DNA of 18,583 nt, from the NCBI GenBank assembly GCA_964410945.1, contig CAYPJE010000054.1, forward strand, positions 1 to 18,583. The letters are read 5' to 3'. Numbering within the stretch: the first letter of the stretch is position 1; each line of letters opens with the position of its first letter. Both the position numbers and the translations under genes were made by a program. The DNA comes from CAYPJE01 sp964410945. GTDB taxonomy: Bacteria; Fidelibacterota; Marinisomatia; Marinisomatales; TCS56. Shown piece by piece: positions 1-6,947 of the stretch. The notes under the pieces are model-generated. The model was not told the DNA's origin, searched no databases, and saw nothing but the letters and a program-made list of their open reading frames with translations.

Positions 1-186
1 ATGAATTTCTGTCCTGGCCCGCTGATTATCATAGTGGGAGAGACCGATGGCGATAAAGGCCGAATCCCAGTTCCACTGGTGGGGATAGAGCCTTGGAGCC
101 GGTTTGGTGGAGCGGCCCAGGTCGTTGGTCTTCAGGACAGATTGGGCGCCCTGGAATAGCCGAGCGAAAAAGTTATTGCCGGTCAT
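1..186 (-). CDS. GH63-like glycosidase, N-terminal fragment (runs off left edge)
   Basis: This is a partial gene: only the first 62 codons lie in the window and the frame is open to the left edge. The ATG is at 186-184. After an N-terminal stretch rich in Phe, Gln and Lys, the peptide carries LYPHQWNWDSAFIAIGLSH at residues 33-51. That matches the start of the (alpha/alpha)6 catalytic domain of GH63-type enzymes such as mannosylglycerate or glucosylglycerate hydrolases and related alpha-glucosidases, in which a Y-P-H-Q-W-x-W-D-S-x-F motif is typical. The substrate cannot be told from this fragment. Its start overlaps the end of the YidD-domain gene by 14 bp (173-186), so it is the last visible gene of the OPT-YidD-glycosidase operon and is probably translationally coupled. 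There is no signal peptide, which suggests a cytoplasmic enzyme acting on a small glycoside or compatible solute. Family assignment is fairly sure; specificity is unknown. Confidence 0.75.
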   Translation of the reverse strand, partial: MTGNNFFARLFQGAQSVLKTNDLGRSTKPAPRLYPHQWNWDSAFIAIGLSHYDNQRARTEIH

Positions 187-850
187 TTTGATATAAATGC
201 TGCTGCCGGATTTTGTGTTGCGGATAATAATATTTAGCCGAGCGCCAGGCGCCGTAGATTTCGCCGGCATAGAAGATCGCGGCAATCGGAATGAAAATTC
301 CCTTTTCCAGATTGCTGCCATACCTTCCGGTTACATAGGCCGCGTTGGCAGTCAGGGTCACGGTGATGAAGCCCATCAGGCCGTCCCAGGGCCGGCCGGC
401 ATAGGCTCGTCCGCTGCCCGGTAGAATGGCCGACATCCCTGCCGCCAGCAGGGGTGATTTGGTTGGGTTAAACGTTGAATCCGGGGCTGCCGGTATTACA
501 TTATCCACCAGCCGGCCGTCGCTGTGCATTGATCCGCCTGTTTTAAGGTGGTAATGCCAGGCGAAGGGATTGCAGCGGATGATCCGGTCGGCGGTGACGA
601 TACTGCCGAAAACCAGGCCATGCTCATGGACGGCATGGGCCCCGTAATTACTGCAACTGGGGTAAAACTGGCAGCCCAGCCCCGGCAGGTTGTATGACAG
701 TCGCTGCCAGGCGGCAATGGGTAAAACGCCGGCTTTTTGAACCAGATTGAGCGAGTCGGAGGTGAGCAGGGTATCGGCGGGATATTTTGATTCGGCCTGG
801 CCTACAGACAACAAGAGAAGCAAGAATACTGTACGGATAATTTTATGCAT
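173..850 (-). CDS. Exported/membrane YidD-domain protein with C-terminal membrane extension
   Basis: The product is 225 aa. Residues 1-19 form a basic start and a Leu-rich core followed by GQAES, which looks like a cleavable signal peptide. Residues 38-97 are a clear YidD domain, with GCQFYPSCSNYG and then TADRIIRCNPF, the family's conserved cysteine and Arg-Cys motifs. Canonical YidD is a cytoplasmic, membrane-associated protein of about 70-85 aa that assists YidC-dependent membrane protein insertion, normally encoded beside rnpA and yidC. This one is three times longer, has an N-terminal hydrophobic segment, and continues from about residue 131 into a Gly/Ala-rich hydrophobic module (SAILPGSGRAYAGRPWDG) resembling the DUF5683-type small membrane domain. 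It overlaps the upstream OPT gene by 8 bp (ATGCATAA) and the downstream glycosidase gene by 14 bp. Domain identity is strong; the role and topology of the long form are uncertain. Confidence 0.8.
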   Translation of the reverse strand: MHKIIRTVFLLLLLSVGQAESKYPADTLLTSDSLNLVQKAGVLPIAAWQRLSYNLPGLGCQFYPSCSNYGAHAVHEHGLVFGSIVTADRIIRCNPFAWHYHLKTGGSMHSDGRLVDNVIPAAPDSTFNPTKSPLLAAGMSAILPGSGRAYAGRPWDGLMGFITVTLTANAAYVTGRYGSNLEKGIFIPIAAIFYAGEIYGAWRSAKYYYPQHKIRQQHLYQNDRQ

Positions 851-2489
851 GGCGGAAAAACTTCTGCAGGCTGCGGGTCAATATTGCCACCAGGATCAAT
901 CCGGTTGATCCCAGAATCAAGGTTTGCTGATCGGGGAAAAACGAACCGGTAGCCGACTGGAGGAATCCTATTGTGCCTTCACCACCAAGGATAGCAGCGG
1001 AGATCACGATTCCTGTCAGCACCCGGGCTTCACCCCGTTTATTCACTCGCAGGGCAATTATTCCACCAATTGCTACCAGCAGCGCCAGATTGATACCCAA
1101 AAACAGACCGATTCCCAGGGGCATCAGATGAATAGCGGATAATTTATTCTTGAGGCGTAATCCTTCGATCAGAATGGCAATACCAACGCCAACCAGAAAC
1201 CAGACCGGATGAGCCAGGCCCTGGAGATTCAGCTTGACAATCTGGGCCTGGGGAGCGGGGAATTGTGGAGTGAATAATTGTCCGGCAATTTGCGGTCCTT
1301 TGATCACAGCCAGCATAACCGGCACGACTGCCGCCACAACCAGGGCAGCGATTATGTCCACGCGGACGATCTTCCGGTAATCGGTACCCACAACTTCGGC
1401 GGAGCGGTAATCGTGGCCGATGTCCCCGGCGATTGCAGCCGCAATGGCGATGAAATAAGTCAGCAGGTAGCGCTGGCCCAGGGGAATATCCAGCTGGAAA
1501 ATCCCGAAGATGGCAACGATCAGCAGGGTGGCCAGCAGGCCGAATTGTTCCAGGGGATCGATATTGGTCACCCCGGTCATCCGGCTGGCCAGATTAACGA
1601 CAATGAAGGTCAGCGCCAGTCCCAGAATAGCGGCTCCCGGCGAAATTCCACTGATCAACAGAATTGCCAAATTCGAAATAGCCAATAACCAGACCCATTT
1701 ATTGTAACGCTTCAGTCCAGTCTTGAATCCGCTGGATAATCTGGTGTGAAACAGGATATACCCGATCCCCGAACCGATCACCAGTCCCATCCCGCCATTC
1801 TGCAGGAGCGGATTGGGACCACCCTCCAGGTCAGGTAAAATCATTGGGATAATAATCAATCCCAGCAGCGATAGGAATCCCCCGGCTCCCCACGACAGGG
1901 AATTGGCCGGACCCAGGATGAATCCGGTCCCGATTACCATGGGCATGATCAACAGCAGTATCGGCACACCGGAGACGCTTCCCAAGTTGATGAACTGCCA
2001 ACCCAGTGCATCGCGCAGCAGGGTGAACAGGGCGGCTGCCAGTCCGAAGATGACAATATATTGAAACCGGCTATCACCTTCGAATCCCGCTTTGATGATT
2101 TCACCGCCGGCTCGTCCGGCCGGGAAGGCCAGATTCTGTTTGATTACATATTCTTCCCGCAGGGGAATCGACAAGGCAATTCCCAGCAGGGCACTGCCGG
2201 CTGATAGCAGGGTGATTCCGATTGATGAAATAAATTCCGGTTGATCGATGATCAATCCCGGCAGGGTGAAAACCACGGCGGCTGCCATCAATCCGCCGAT
2301 GGAACCACCGGCCTGGGCAATATTAACTGTGTTGCGGGTGAGGCCACCTGAAATCTTCAGCAACCCGGCGGCGGTAATGATCGAAAAAATGATCGGCCAG
2401 GGCAGGGCGCCCATCCGCAGAGCAATATAGGCACTGGTGAAGAACAGGAAGATGGCAATCGCGATGGAAATAATTATTGTCCGGTACAT
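843..2489 (-). CDS. OPT-family oligopeptide/metal-chelate transporter
   Basis: The product is 548 aa and almost entirely hydrophobic, with about 14-16 predicted membrane helices separated by short loops, as expected for the OPT (oligopeptide transporter/YSL) superfamily. The family signature is near the N-terminus: after the first two helices comes N-I-A-Q-A-G-G-S-I-G-G (about residues 56-66) followed by FTLPGLII, matching the conserved Asn-Ile-x-Gln...Gly...FTxPxL region of bacterial OPT proteins. The likely role is proton-coupled uptake of short peptides or metal-chelate complexes across the inner membrane. The substrate cannot be read from sequence. The ATG at 2489-2487 is the first gene of a three-gene operon with the YidD-domain and glycosidase genes. 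Upstream lies a 117-bp divergent promoter region containing an FNR-type dyad centred 53 bp from this start codon. Confidence 0.85.
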   Translation of the reverse strand: MYRTIIISIAIAIFLFFTSAYIALRMGALPWPIIFSIITAAGLLKISGGLTRNTVNIAQAGGSIGGLMAAAVVFTLPGLIIDQPEFISSIGITLLSAGSALLGIALSIPLREEYVIKQNLAFPAGRAGGEIIKAGFEGDSRFQYIVIFGLAAALFTLLRDALGWQFINLGSVSGVPILLLIMPMVIGTGFILGPANSLSWGAGGFLSLLGLIIIPMILPDLEGGPNPLLQNGGMGLVIGSGIGYILFHTRLSSGFKTGLKRYNKWVWLLAISNLAILLISGISPGAAILGLALTFIVVNLASRMTGVTNIDPLEQFGLLATLLIVAIFGIFQLDIPLGQRYLLTYFIAIAAAIAGDIGHDYRSAEVVGTDYRKIVRVDIIAALVVAAVVPVMLAVIKGPQIAGQLFTPQFPAPQAQIVKLNLQGLAHPVWFLVGVGIAILIEGLRLKNKLSAIHLMPLGIGLFLGINLALLVAIGGIIALRVNKRGEARVLTGIVISAAILGGEGTIGFLQSATGSFFPDQQTLILGSTGLILVAILTRSLQKFFRHA

Positions 2490-2535
2490 AATTGATTTTA
2501 CTAAATAAAACTTTTACGGTTGAAGTACCAATTAA

Positions 2536-2549
2536 TTGATTTGCATCAA
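2536..2549. promoter_or_regulatory. Perfect FNR/Crp-family box (TTGAT-N4-ATCAA)
   Basis: The dyad TTGAT-TTGC-ATCAA lies in the 117-bp gap between the divergent OPT and UshA-like genes. It matches all ten specified positions of the FNR/ANR consensus. Its centre is about 53 bp from the OPT start codon and about 64 bp from the UshA-like start codon, so it could control either gene. It is loosely bracketed by a second inverted pair, ACGGTT (2516-2521) and AACCGT (2561-2566). I cannot assign -10/-35 elements with confidence: a TATATT at 2583-2588 and a TTGACT at 2567-2572 exist but are only 10 bp apart. That the site is functional is inferred from sequence alone. Confidence 0.5.
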
Positions 2550-2606
2550 AACTTGTCATTAACCGTTTGACTTAATTTTGTTTATATTCAGTCTGACTGA
2601 AATTGT

Positions 2607-3527
2607 ATGAGGAGTATGTTTAGAAGTCTGATAATTTTATCGGTTCTAGTAAGCCTATCACTGGCAGCTGATAAAGTATTGTATATTTTTCATACCAACA
2701 ACACCAATGGTGCCCTGGAGAACTGTTACTGCCCCGAGCACCCCTATGGGGCGATTGAGAAACGGGCGGCCTTTGTCGAGACCTGGCTGGCAGAACACCC
2801 CAATACGATCATTGTCGATAGTGGTGATTTCATCTCCCTGACCAACCGGGGGATCAAGGACAGCCTGGCCAGTGTGGCTTACCAGTCGATTCCCTATGAT
2901 GCCCTCCTGCCCGGTGATCAGGAATTGACCCGCGGGAAAACCGAACGGAATGCCTTGCTGAAGCGCAGTGGGGCACCGATCCTCAATACCAATATTATAA
3001 AGCCCAAACTGCGGGGTGCTAAAAAAGTTAAGATAATCGAGCGCGCTGGCATAAAGATTGCTGTTTTAGGGGTAGTAGGATCCCAGGCGATAAAATATTA
3101 CCCTGAGCCGGTCCGGGAGCAGATCGAGTTGCTGGATATCCAGTCAGTCCTGAAAGAGGAACTTGATGACTTGGCCGGTGAGGTTGATCTGGTGGTGCTG
3201 CTGACCCATCAGGGTTATGATTACGATCTTAAACTGGCTGCGAACATCAGTGGTGTCGATGTAATAATCGGTGCTCACAGTCAGACCAGTTTGAAAACGG
3301 CCCAGAATATTAATAATATACTGGTGGCCCAGGCCGGAAAAGAAGGCTATTATGTCGGGATTATCAAAATTGATCTTGATGAAAATAATAAGGTAACTAA
3401 AAAAACCGGTTATCTTAAGGCGATGGAGCTGGATATGCCGGATCACCCGCGGGTGATGGAATTGATACTGGAGTATGAACAGAAAACCGGGAATGTAAAT
3501 CGAAGGAAATTAAAACAGCATGATTGA
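2607..3527 (+). CDS. Exported UshA-like metallophosphatase family protein with altered active site
   Basis: The product is 306 aa. It has a signal peptide (hydrophobic core at residues 8-20, likely cleavage near LAA-DK) and then the single calcineurin-like metallophosphatase domain of the UshA/5'-nucleotidase family. The C-terminal nucleotide-binding domain of full-length UshA (about 550 aa) is absent. Motif by motif against UshA: HTNDxHG becomes HTNNTNG (Asn32 and Asn34 replace the site-1 Asp and His), the GD motif is kept (Asp74), GNHE becomes GDQE (Asp104, Gln105), THxG is kept (His201) and GxHSQ is kept (His224, Gln226). A CYC motif (Cys40, Cys42) follows the first metal loop, as in the related LEPCGC-type periplasmic proteins. 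It is probably periplasmic, but catalysis is doubtful. Starts at 2607 or 2616 are both possible; neither has a well-spaced ribosome binding site. The gene overlaps the next one by 8 bp. Confidence 0.8.
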   Translation: MRSMFRSLIILSVLVSLSLAADKVLYIFHTNNTNGALENCYCPEHPYGAIEKRAAFVETWLAEHPNTIIVDSGDFISLTNRGIKDSLASVAYQSIPYDALLPGDQELTRGKTERNALLKRSGAPILNTNIIKPKLRGAKKVKIIERAGIKIAVLGVVGSQAIKYYPEPVREQIELLDIQSVLKEELDDLAGEVDLVVLLTHQGYDYDLKLAANISGVDVIIGAHSQTSLKTAQNINNILVAQAGKEGYYVGIIKIDLDENNKVTKKTGYLKAMELDMPDHPRVMELILEYEQKTGNVNRRKLKQHD

Positions 3528-3852
3528 ACAATTAATTGAATCATTGACTTCCAATCCTGTTTACCTGGCAGGTGCGGTGGTACTGGCTCTGATCATTGTG
3601 ATCGGAATCGTTAAAAAACTGGTCAAACTGGCCTTATTCGTATTAGCACTTTTTATCCTGTTTATTGCCTATCTGGTATGGACCGGCCAGGAAGTACCCA
3701 CCAGTATGGATGATATCCAGAAGACGATCCAGGAAGAGGTTATCGATCCTGGTAAAGAAATGTTGAAGGATAAAGCTGACGAGGCCAAGGATAAGGCCGT
3801 CGAAAAAGTGAAAGAAGAAGTGGATAAGGCCGTCGATGAGGCCCTGGACTAG
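3520..3852 (+). CDS. Small membrane protein with charged amphipathic helical tail
   Basis: The product is 110 aa and I do not recognise a named family. Two hydrophobic stretches (about residues 14-31 and 36-54), separated by KKLVK, form a transmembrane hairpin or one long segment. The C-terminal third (about residues 63-110) is dominated by Lys, Glu, Asp and Ala with repeating DKA/DEA/KEEVDKAVDEA units, giving a long amphipathic helix reminiscent of LEA-like or apolipoprotein-like segments. The ATG at 3520 lies inside the end of the UshA-like gene (8-bp overlap). An AAGGA at 3503-3507 could serve as ribosome binding site, though spacing is long. Together with the terminator right after the stop, this defines a two-gene transcription unit. 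A membrane-anchored envelope role is plausible; function is unknown. Confidence 0.75.
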   Translation: MIEQLIESLTSNPVYLAGAVVLALIIVIGIVKKLVKLALFVLALFILFIAYLVWTGQEVPTSMDDIQKTIQEEVIDPGKEMLKDKADEAKDKAVEKVKEEVDKAVDEALD

Positions 3853-3874
3853 TTCTCAGTCAATTTAGGTTATT

Positions 3875-3902
3875 AACGGCAGTGGAATCCACTGCCGTTT
3901 TT
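3875..3902 (+). terminator. Strong rho-independent terminator after the 110-aa membrane protein gene
   Basis: A perfect 11-bp stem (AACGGCAGTGG at 3875-3885 with CCACTGCCGTT at 3889-3899), a 3-nt AAT loop and a run of T to 3902 lie 22 bp after the stop codon. The opposite strand lacks a good U tract, so it should act mainly on the plus-strand operon. The remaining 90 bp to 3994 shows nothing else convincing. Confidence 0.9.
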
Positions 3903-3993
3903 CAATTATAAATATGATTGTTGGAATAAGCTGATGATTCGGTCAGTATAACCGGATAATTGGCAATTGATTTACAGTGTTTGGAAACAGGCT

Positions 3994-4419
3994 TTACACC
4001 GATCCGTAGATCGTATCGAAAAACTCCTCAAAGGCAGCCCCGGCAGTGAGCGCCACCATTATAATGATTACGGTGATTATTACGATCATCAGCATGAAAA
4101 TGCCATTGAACAGCATATAATCCCGCAGTTGTTTGAAGGCATGACCGAAACTGGCCGAATCCTTTTGGTACAATCCGTATTTCAGATGGGCGGCCGCTGA
4201 GTTGAGGCGCGTTCCCATAAGGATCAGGAAAATGCCCATCACCACGGTGGGGATAAATAACGAAAATATTGTCAGGCAATAGATGATACCGAAAACAATA
4301 TTGATGATAGCAACAATTTTGCTCCAGGTCACCAGTTTCTGAATAATCCACTGGTTGTCGAGTGTCAGTGGAAATTCGATTATATCTTCCGGTTGTTCGA
4401 TGTTTTTTTCTTCAGTCAT
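3994..4419 (-). CDS. DUF5362-like integral membrane protein
   Basis: The product is 141 aa from the ATG at 4419-4417 (MTEEKN...). A longer frame reaches 4476, but its extra residues would overlap the phoH coding end and look unlike a real N-terminus, so the internal Met is preferred. After an acidic 20-residue head there are hydrophobic segments at about residues 31-49 and 50-68, an amphipathic linker rich in Ala, Lys, Tyr and Gln containing GHAFKQLRDY, and a third long hydrophobic segment at about 105-127. This arrangement resembles the DUF5362 family of small membrane proteins. It starts 13 bp after the phoH stop and is therefore probably co-transcribed with phoH. Function is unknown; the family label is a moderate-confidence resemblance. 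Confidence 0.7.
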   Translation of the reverse strand: MTEEKNIEQPEDIIEFPLTLDNQWIIQKLVTWSKIVAIINIVFGIIYCLTIFSLFIPTVVMGIFLILMGTRLNSAAAHLKYGLYQKDSASFGHAFKQLRDYMLFNGIFMLMIVIITVIIIMVALTAGAAFEEFFDTIYGSV

Positions 4420-4432
4420 TACAGTTTCTTGG

Positions 4433-5776
4433 TTAAAGCAGATTGCTGGCCAGTTCCGCCAGGGCGGAACGTTCACCTTTCTCCAGGGTTATGTGGGCAT
4501 AGACCGGTTGATCTTTCATCCGGTTGATCAGGTAGCTCAATCCATTGGAAAGCGTATCCAGGTAGGGCTGGTCGATCTGGTAAATATCGCCGGTAAACAC
4601 AAATTTGGTCCCTTCCCCGGCCCTGGTGATGATAGTTTTAATTTCGTGTGGTGTCAGATTCTGGGCTTCATCAACGATGAAATATACCTTCTGAAAACTC
4701 CGGCCACGGATGTAGGCCAGCGGCGTGATCATCAGTTTCTCACTTTCAATCATGTCATTGATTTTTTTAGCCTGTGGATCAGTAGCCTTGAATTGATGGC
4801 GGATGACACTCAGATTGTCAAACAGTGGTTGCATATAGGGATCAATTTTAGAGTTAATATCCCCGGGCAGAAATCCAAGGTCGCGGTTACTCAATGGAAC
4901 CACAGGTCGGGCCAGGAAAATCTGGCGGTACTCCGTATAACAGGCCAATGCACCGGCTAGGGCCAGTAGTGTTTTCCCGGTCCCTGCTTTACCGGATAGT
5001 GTCACCAGCTGGATATTATTATCGGTCAGGGCCCGCAATGCAAAGGTCTGTTCCGCGTTGCGTGGTGTGATACCATAGGCTGGAAATTTATCAACCCGTT
5101 TGAAAACATCTTCATCCTGATTATAGGTTGCCAGTCCTGATTTTTGACCGTTGCGAAGGATAAAATTTTCATTGGCAGTCTTATTTCTGATTGCCGGTAA
5201 TTTTTCTCCCGGGACCTGGTAAGGTGCAGTGTATAGGCTGTCTATCATTTCATAATCGACATCCTCAACCAGTCGCATTCCGGTATAGATTTTTTCCACG
5301 CTTTCGATTTTATCGGTGGTGTAATCCTGGGCCGAAAGCCCCAGGGATTTGGCCTTCATCCGCAGGTTGGTATCCTTGGATACCAGGATGGTGAGGTGGT
5401 CTTTTTCCTTTTCGGCGATCGAATACAGGGCATTCAAAATGCGGTTGTCCGGTGTATCCTCGAAAAAGACTTCTTTCAAATCAGGGTGATTTTCCTTGCC
5501 GACTATTATCCTAAGACGCCCCTTCTTTTTTCCCAGCGATACACCGTCTTCAAATAACACATCTCCAGTCAATTTATCCACTTGGCGCAGGAATTCCCGG
5601 GCATGAAAATTGATCATTTCATTGCCGCGTTTGAAACGATCCAGTTCCTCCAGAACAGTAATCGGAACAGCGATATCATTATCCTGGAAGTTATTTATGC
5701 ACTGTGAATCATGGAGAATTACGTTGGTATCCAGAACAAATAATTTTGGTTGAGCAGCTTTTTTTGTTTTTGGCAT
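4433..5776 (-). CDS. PIN-PhoH family ATPase (PhoH2/YlaK type)
   Basis: The product is 447 aa, the usual length for PhoH2 proteins. An N-terminal PIN ribonuclease domain spans about residues 11-155, with acidic residues in the expected motifs: Asp16 (FVLDTNV), Glu43/Glu44 (VLEELDRFKRG), Asp110 (FEDTPDNRI) and Asp135 (SKDTNLRMKA). The PhoH ATPase domain spans about 235-447, with Walker A GKAGTGKT (262-269), Walker B VYFIVDE (364-370) and FTGDIYQID (394-402). PhoH2 proteins are ATP-dependent RNA-unwinding and cleaving enzymes, so a role in RNA turnover is expected. It is the first gene of a two-gene operon with the membrane protein at 3994-4419. The promoter lies in the 92-bp gap shared with the divergent alpha/beta hydrolase. 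One copy of the motif ACAGAGTAAA (5790-5781, minus) sits four bases before the start codon. Confidence 0.93.
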   Translation of the reverse strand: MPKTKKAAQPKLFVLDTNVILHDSQCINNFQDNDIAVPITVLEELDRFKRGNEMINFHAREFLRQVDKLTGDVLFEDGVSLGKKKGRLRIIVGKENHPDLKEVFFEDTPDNRILNALYSIAEKEKDHLTILVSKDTNLRMKAKSLGLSAQDYTTDKIESVEKIYTGMRLVEDVDYEMIDSLYTAPYQVPGEKLPAIRNKTANENFILRNGQKSGLATYNQDEDVFKRVDKFPAYGITPRNAEQTFALRALTDNNIQLVTLSGKAGTGKTLLALAGALACYTEYRQIFLARPVVPLSNRDLGFLPGDINSKIDPYMQPLFDNLSVIRHQFKATDPQAKKINDMIESEKLMITPLAYIRGRSFQKVYFIVDEAQNLTPHEIKTIITRAGEGTKFVFTGDIYQIDQPYLDTLSNGLSYLINRMKDQPVYAHITLEKGERSALAELASNLL

Positions 5777-5817
5777 GCGTTTTACTCTGTAATAGATTCC
5801 CGAGTTTTAATTACCGA

Positions 5818-5839
5818 GACAGGGTAAATTTACTCTGTC
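5818..5839. promoter_or_regulatory. 22-bp near-perfect palindrome in the phoH/hydrolase divergent promoter
   Basis: GACAGGGTAAA at 5818-5828 faces TTTACTCTGTC at 5829-5839. It is a 22-bp dyad with one imperfect pair, centred between the divergent genes. The half-site recurs outside the palindrome: ACAGAGTAAA (minus) at 5781-5790, just before the phoH ATG, and ACAGAGGAAA (plus) at 5857-5866, overlapping the hydrolase ribosome binding site. This looks like an operator for a dimeric regulator, but the regulator is not in the window and the two outer copies may partly reflect Shine-Dalgarno sequence. Confidence 0.45.
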
Positions 5840-5868
5840 GCTGACGGTTTAACAAGACAGAGGAAATA

Positions 5869-6669
5869 ATGGACAGTCTAATTCAACAAAGAGTGGCGCT
5901 ATCAGGAGACCGGGAAATTGCTGTAACAACCGGTAAAAATGACCGGAACAGTATGCTGCTGCTGATTCATGGTGCCGGTGGGCGCAGCGGACAATGGATT
6001 AATCAGGTCCGGGCTTTTGGGAATCAACATTTTGTTGTGGCTCCCGACCTGCTCGGACACGGGGCCAGTTCACAACCGGAATCCGGTTACAGTTTTTTGG
6101 AATTAGCTGAAGATTTGAATCAACTTTTTTACCAGTTTAAATGCCAGCAGAATTTTGTTGTCGGACACTCTTATGGTTGTGCCCTGGCTTTGAAGCTAGC
6201 CCTGGAAAATCCGGGTCAGATTGACAAAGTGGTGCTGATTGGAGCGGCGCCCATCTGGCAGGCCAAAATCAGTAAAATGTGGAAATTGCCGGTCCCGGTG
6301 TTGAACCTGATGCGACCAATTCTGAGCTCTGGTTTTGCCAAGGGTGCCTTTCATCCGGATACCGATCCTGAATTTATCAAGCAGGAGCGGGCCATCAGTG
6401 ATCAGAATTCCATGGCCATGATGAAAGCACTGTTCCAGGGGATGGAGATCGATGTTGGTGACGAACTGTCGAAAATCGATCTGCCGGTGCTGGTCATCAA
6501 TGGTGAGGCCGACCAGTTGACACCGGTGGTTGGTGGAAAGGCCATAGCCGAAGCACTTCCCCGGGCGGAGTTCATTCTTGTTGAAAAAGCTTCCCACCTG
6601 GTTATGATGGAGCAGCATGAGGAAGTAAACCGGATGATTGACTATTTTTTAACTGGAAATCGGGGCTAG
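5869..6669 (+). CDS. Alpha/beta-fold hydrolase
   Basis: The product is 266 aa, a complete single-domain alpha/beta hydrolase without signal peptide. The oxyanion-hole motif HGAGG is at residues 34-38, the nucleophile elbow GHSYG has Ser101, the acid is Asp215 (NGEADQLTP) and the base is His243 (KASHLVMMEQ). All catalytic elements are therefore present and in order. A PDLLGHGASSQP segment (59-70) is typical of the family containing esterases, MhpC-like C-C hydrolases, MenH and prolyl aminopeptidase-like enzymes. The cap region (about 128-190) is short, and substrate cannot be assigned. The start is well supported by AGAGG at 5859-5863, five bases before the ATG. The nearby DECR1-like dehydrogenase hints at lipid or acyl metabolism, but the genes are separated by an opposite-strand ORF, so this is weak. 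Confidence 0.9.
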   Translation: MDSLIQQRVALSGDREIAVTTGKNDRNSMLLLIHGAGGRSGQWINQVRAFGNQHFVVAPDLLGHGASSQPESGYSFLELAEDLNQLFYQFKCQQNFVVGHSYGCALALKLALENPGQIDKVVLIGAAPIWQAKISKMWKLPVPVLNLMRPILSSGFAKGAFHPDTDPEFIKQERAISDQNSMAMMKALFQGMEIDVGDELSKIDLPVLVINGEADQLTPVVGGKAIAEALPRAEFILVEKASHLVMMEQHEEVNRMIDYFLTGNRG

Positions 6670-6674
6670 CTGAA

Positions 6675-6887
6675 TCAGCTGGCAAAGGCAATAATCAGCA
6701 TGGCGATAAGAAAAATGGCCAGCGCCAGCATCCGGATGACAAAGCTGGGTGTCATGGATGATTGGATCGGTCCCGCGTCCTGTTCCTCATCTCCGAATTT
6801 TCGGCGATTATAGACCATGAGTTTGAAACTGAATATCAACAGGCCGACAAAAAATAAAATTGCCCCGATCAACGTAAGCGTATCCAT
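6675..6887 (-). CDS. Small two-helix membrane protein (hypothetical)
   Basis: The product is 70 aa. Two clean hydrophobic segments (about residues 5-24 and 50-69) flank a hydrophilic linker that includes YNRRKFGDEEQDAG. The positive cluster right after helix 1 suggests both termini face the periplasm by the positive-inside rule. It is convergent with the alpha/beta hydrolase (stops 5 bp apart) and divergent from the reductase gene. No strong ribosome binding site is seen before the ATG, but the regular topology and absence of a better reading on the plus strand make it likely real. No family is recognised. Confidence 0.6.
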   Translation of the reverse strand: MDTLTLIGAILFFVGLLIFSFKLMVYNRRKFGDEEQDAGPIQSSMTPSFVIRMLALAIFLIAMLIIAFAS

Positions 6888-6947
6888 GATGGATAATAAC
6901 AGATTTTTTAATAATCTGCAAGTGTAGTAAAGATCAAAGGAATTAAT

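Noticed and set aside
2567..2588. TTGACT (2567-2572) and TATATT (2583-2588) as a sigma-70 promoter for the UshA-like gene
   Set aside because: The spacer is only 10 bp instead of about 17, so the two hexamers cannot work together.
6666..6679. AGCTGA/TCAGCT palindrome at the convergent stops of the hydrolase and small membrane protein
   Set aside because: Almost no loop and no T run on either strand, so not a credible terminator.
6900..6918. Inverted repeat CAGATT/AATCTG between the small membrane protein and the reductase gene
   Set aside because: Short, AT-rich stem with a T run inside the loop rather than after it; consistent with chance in AT-rich intergenic DNA.
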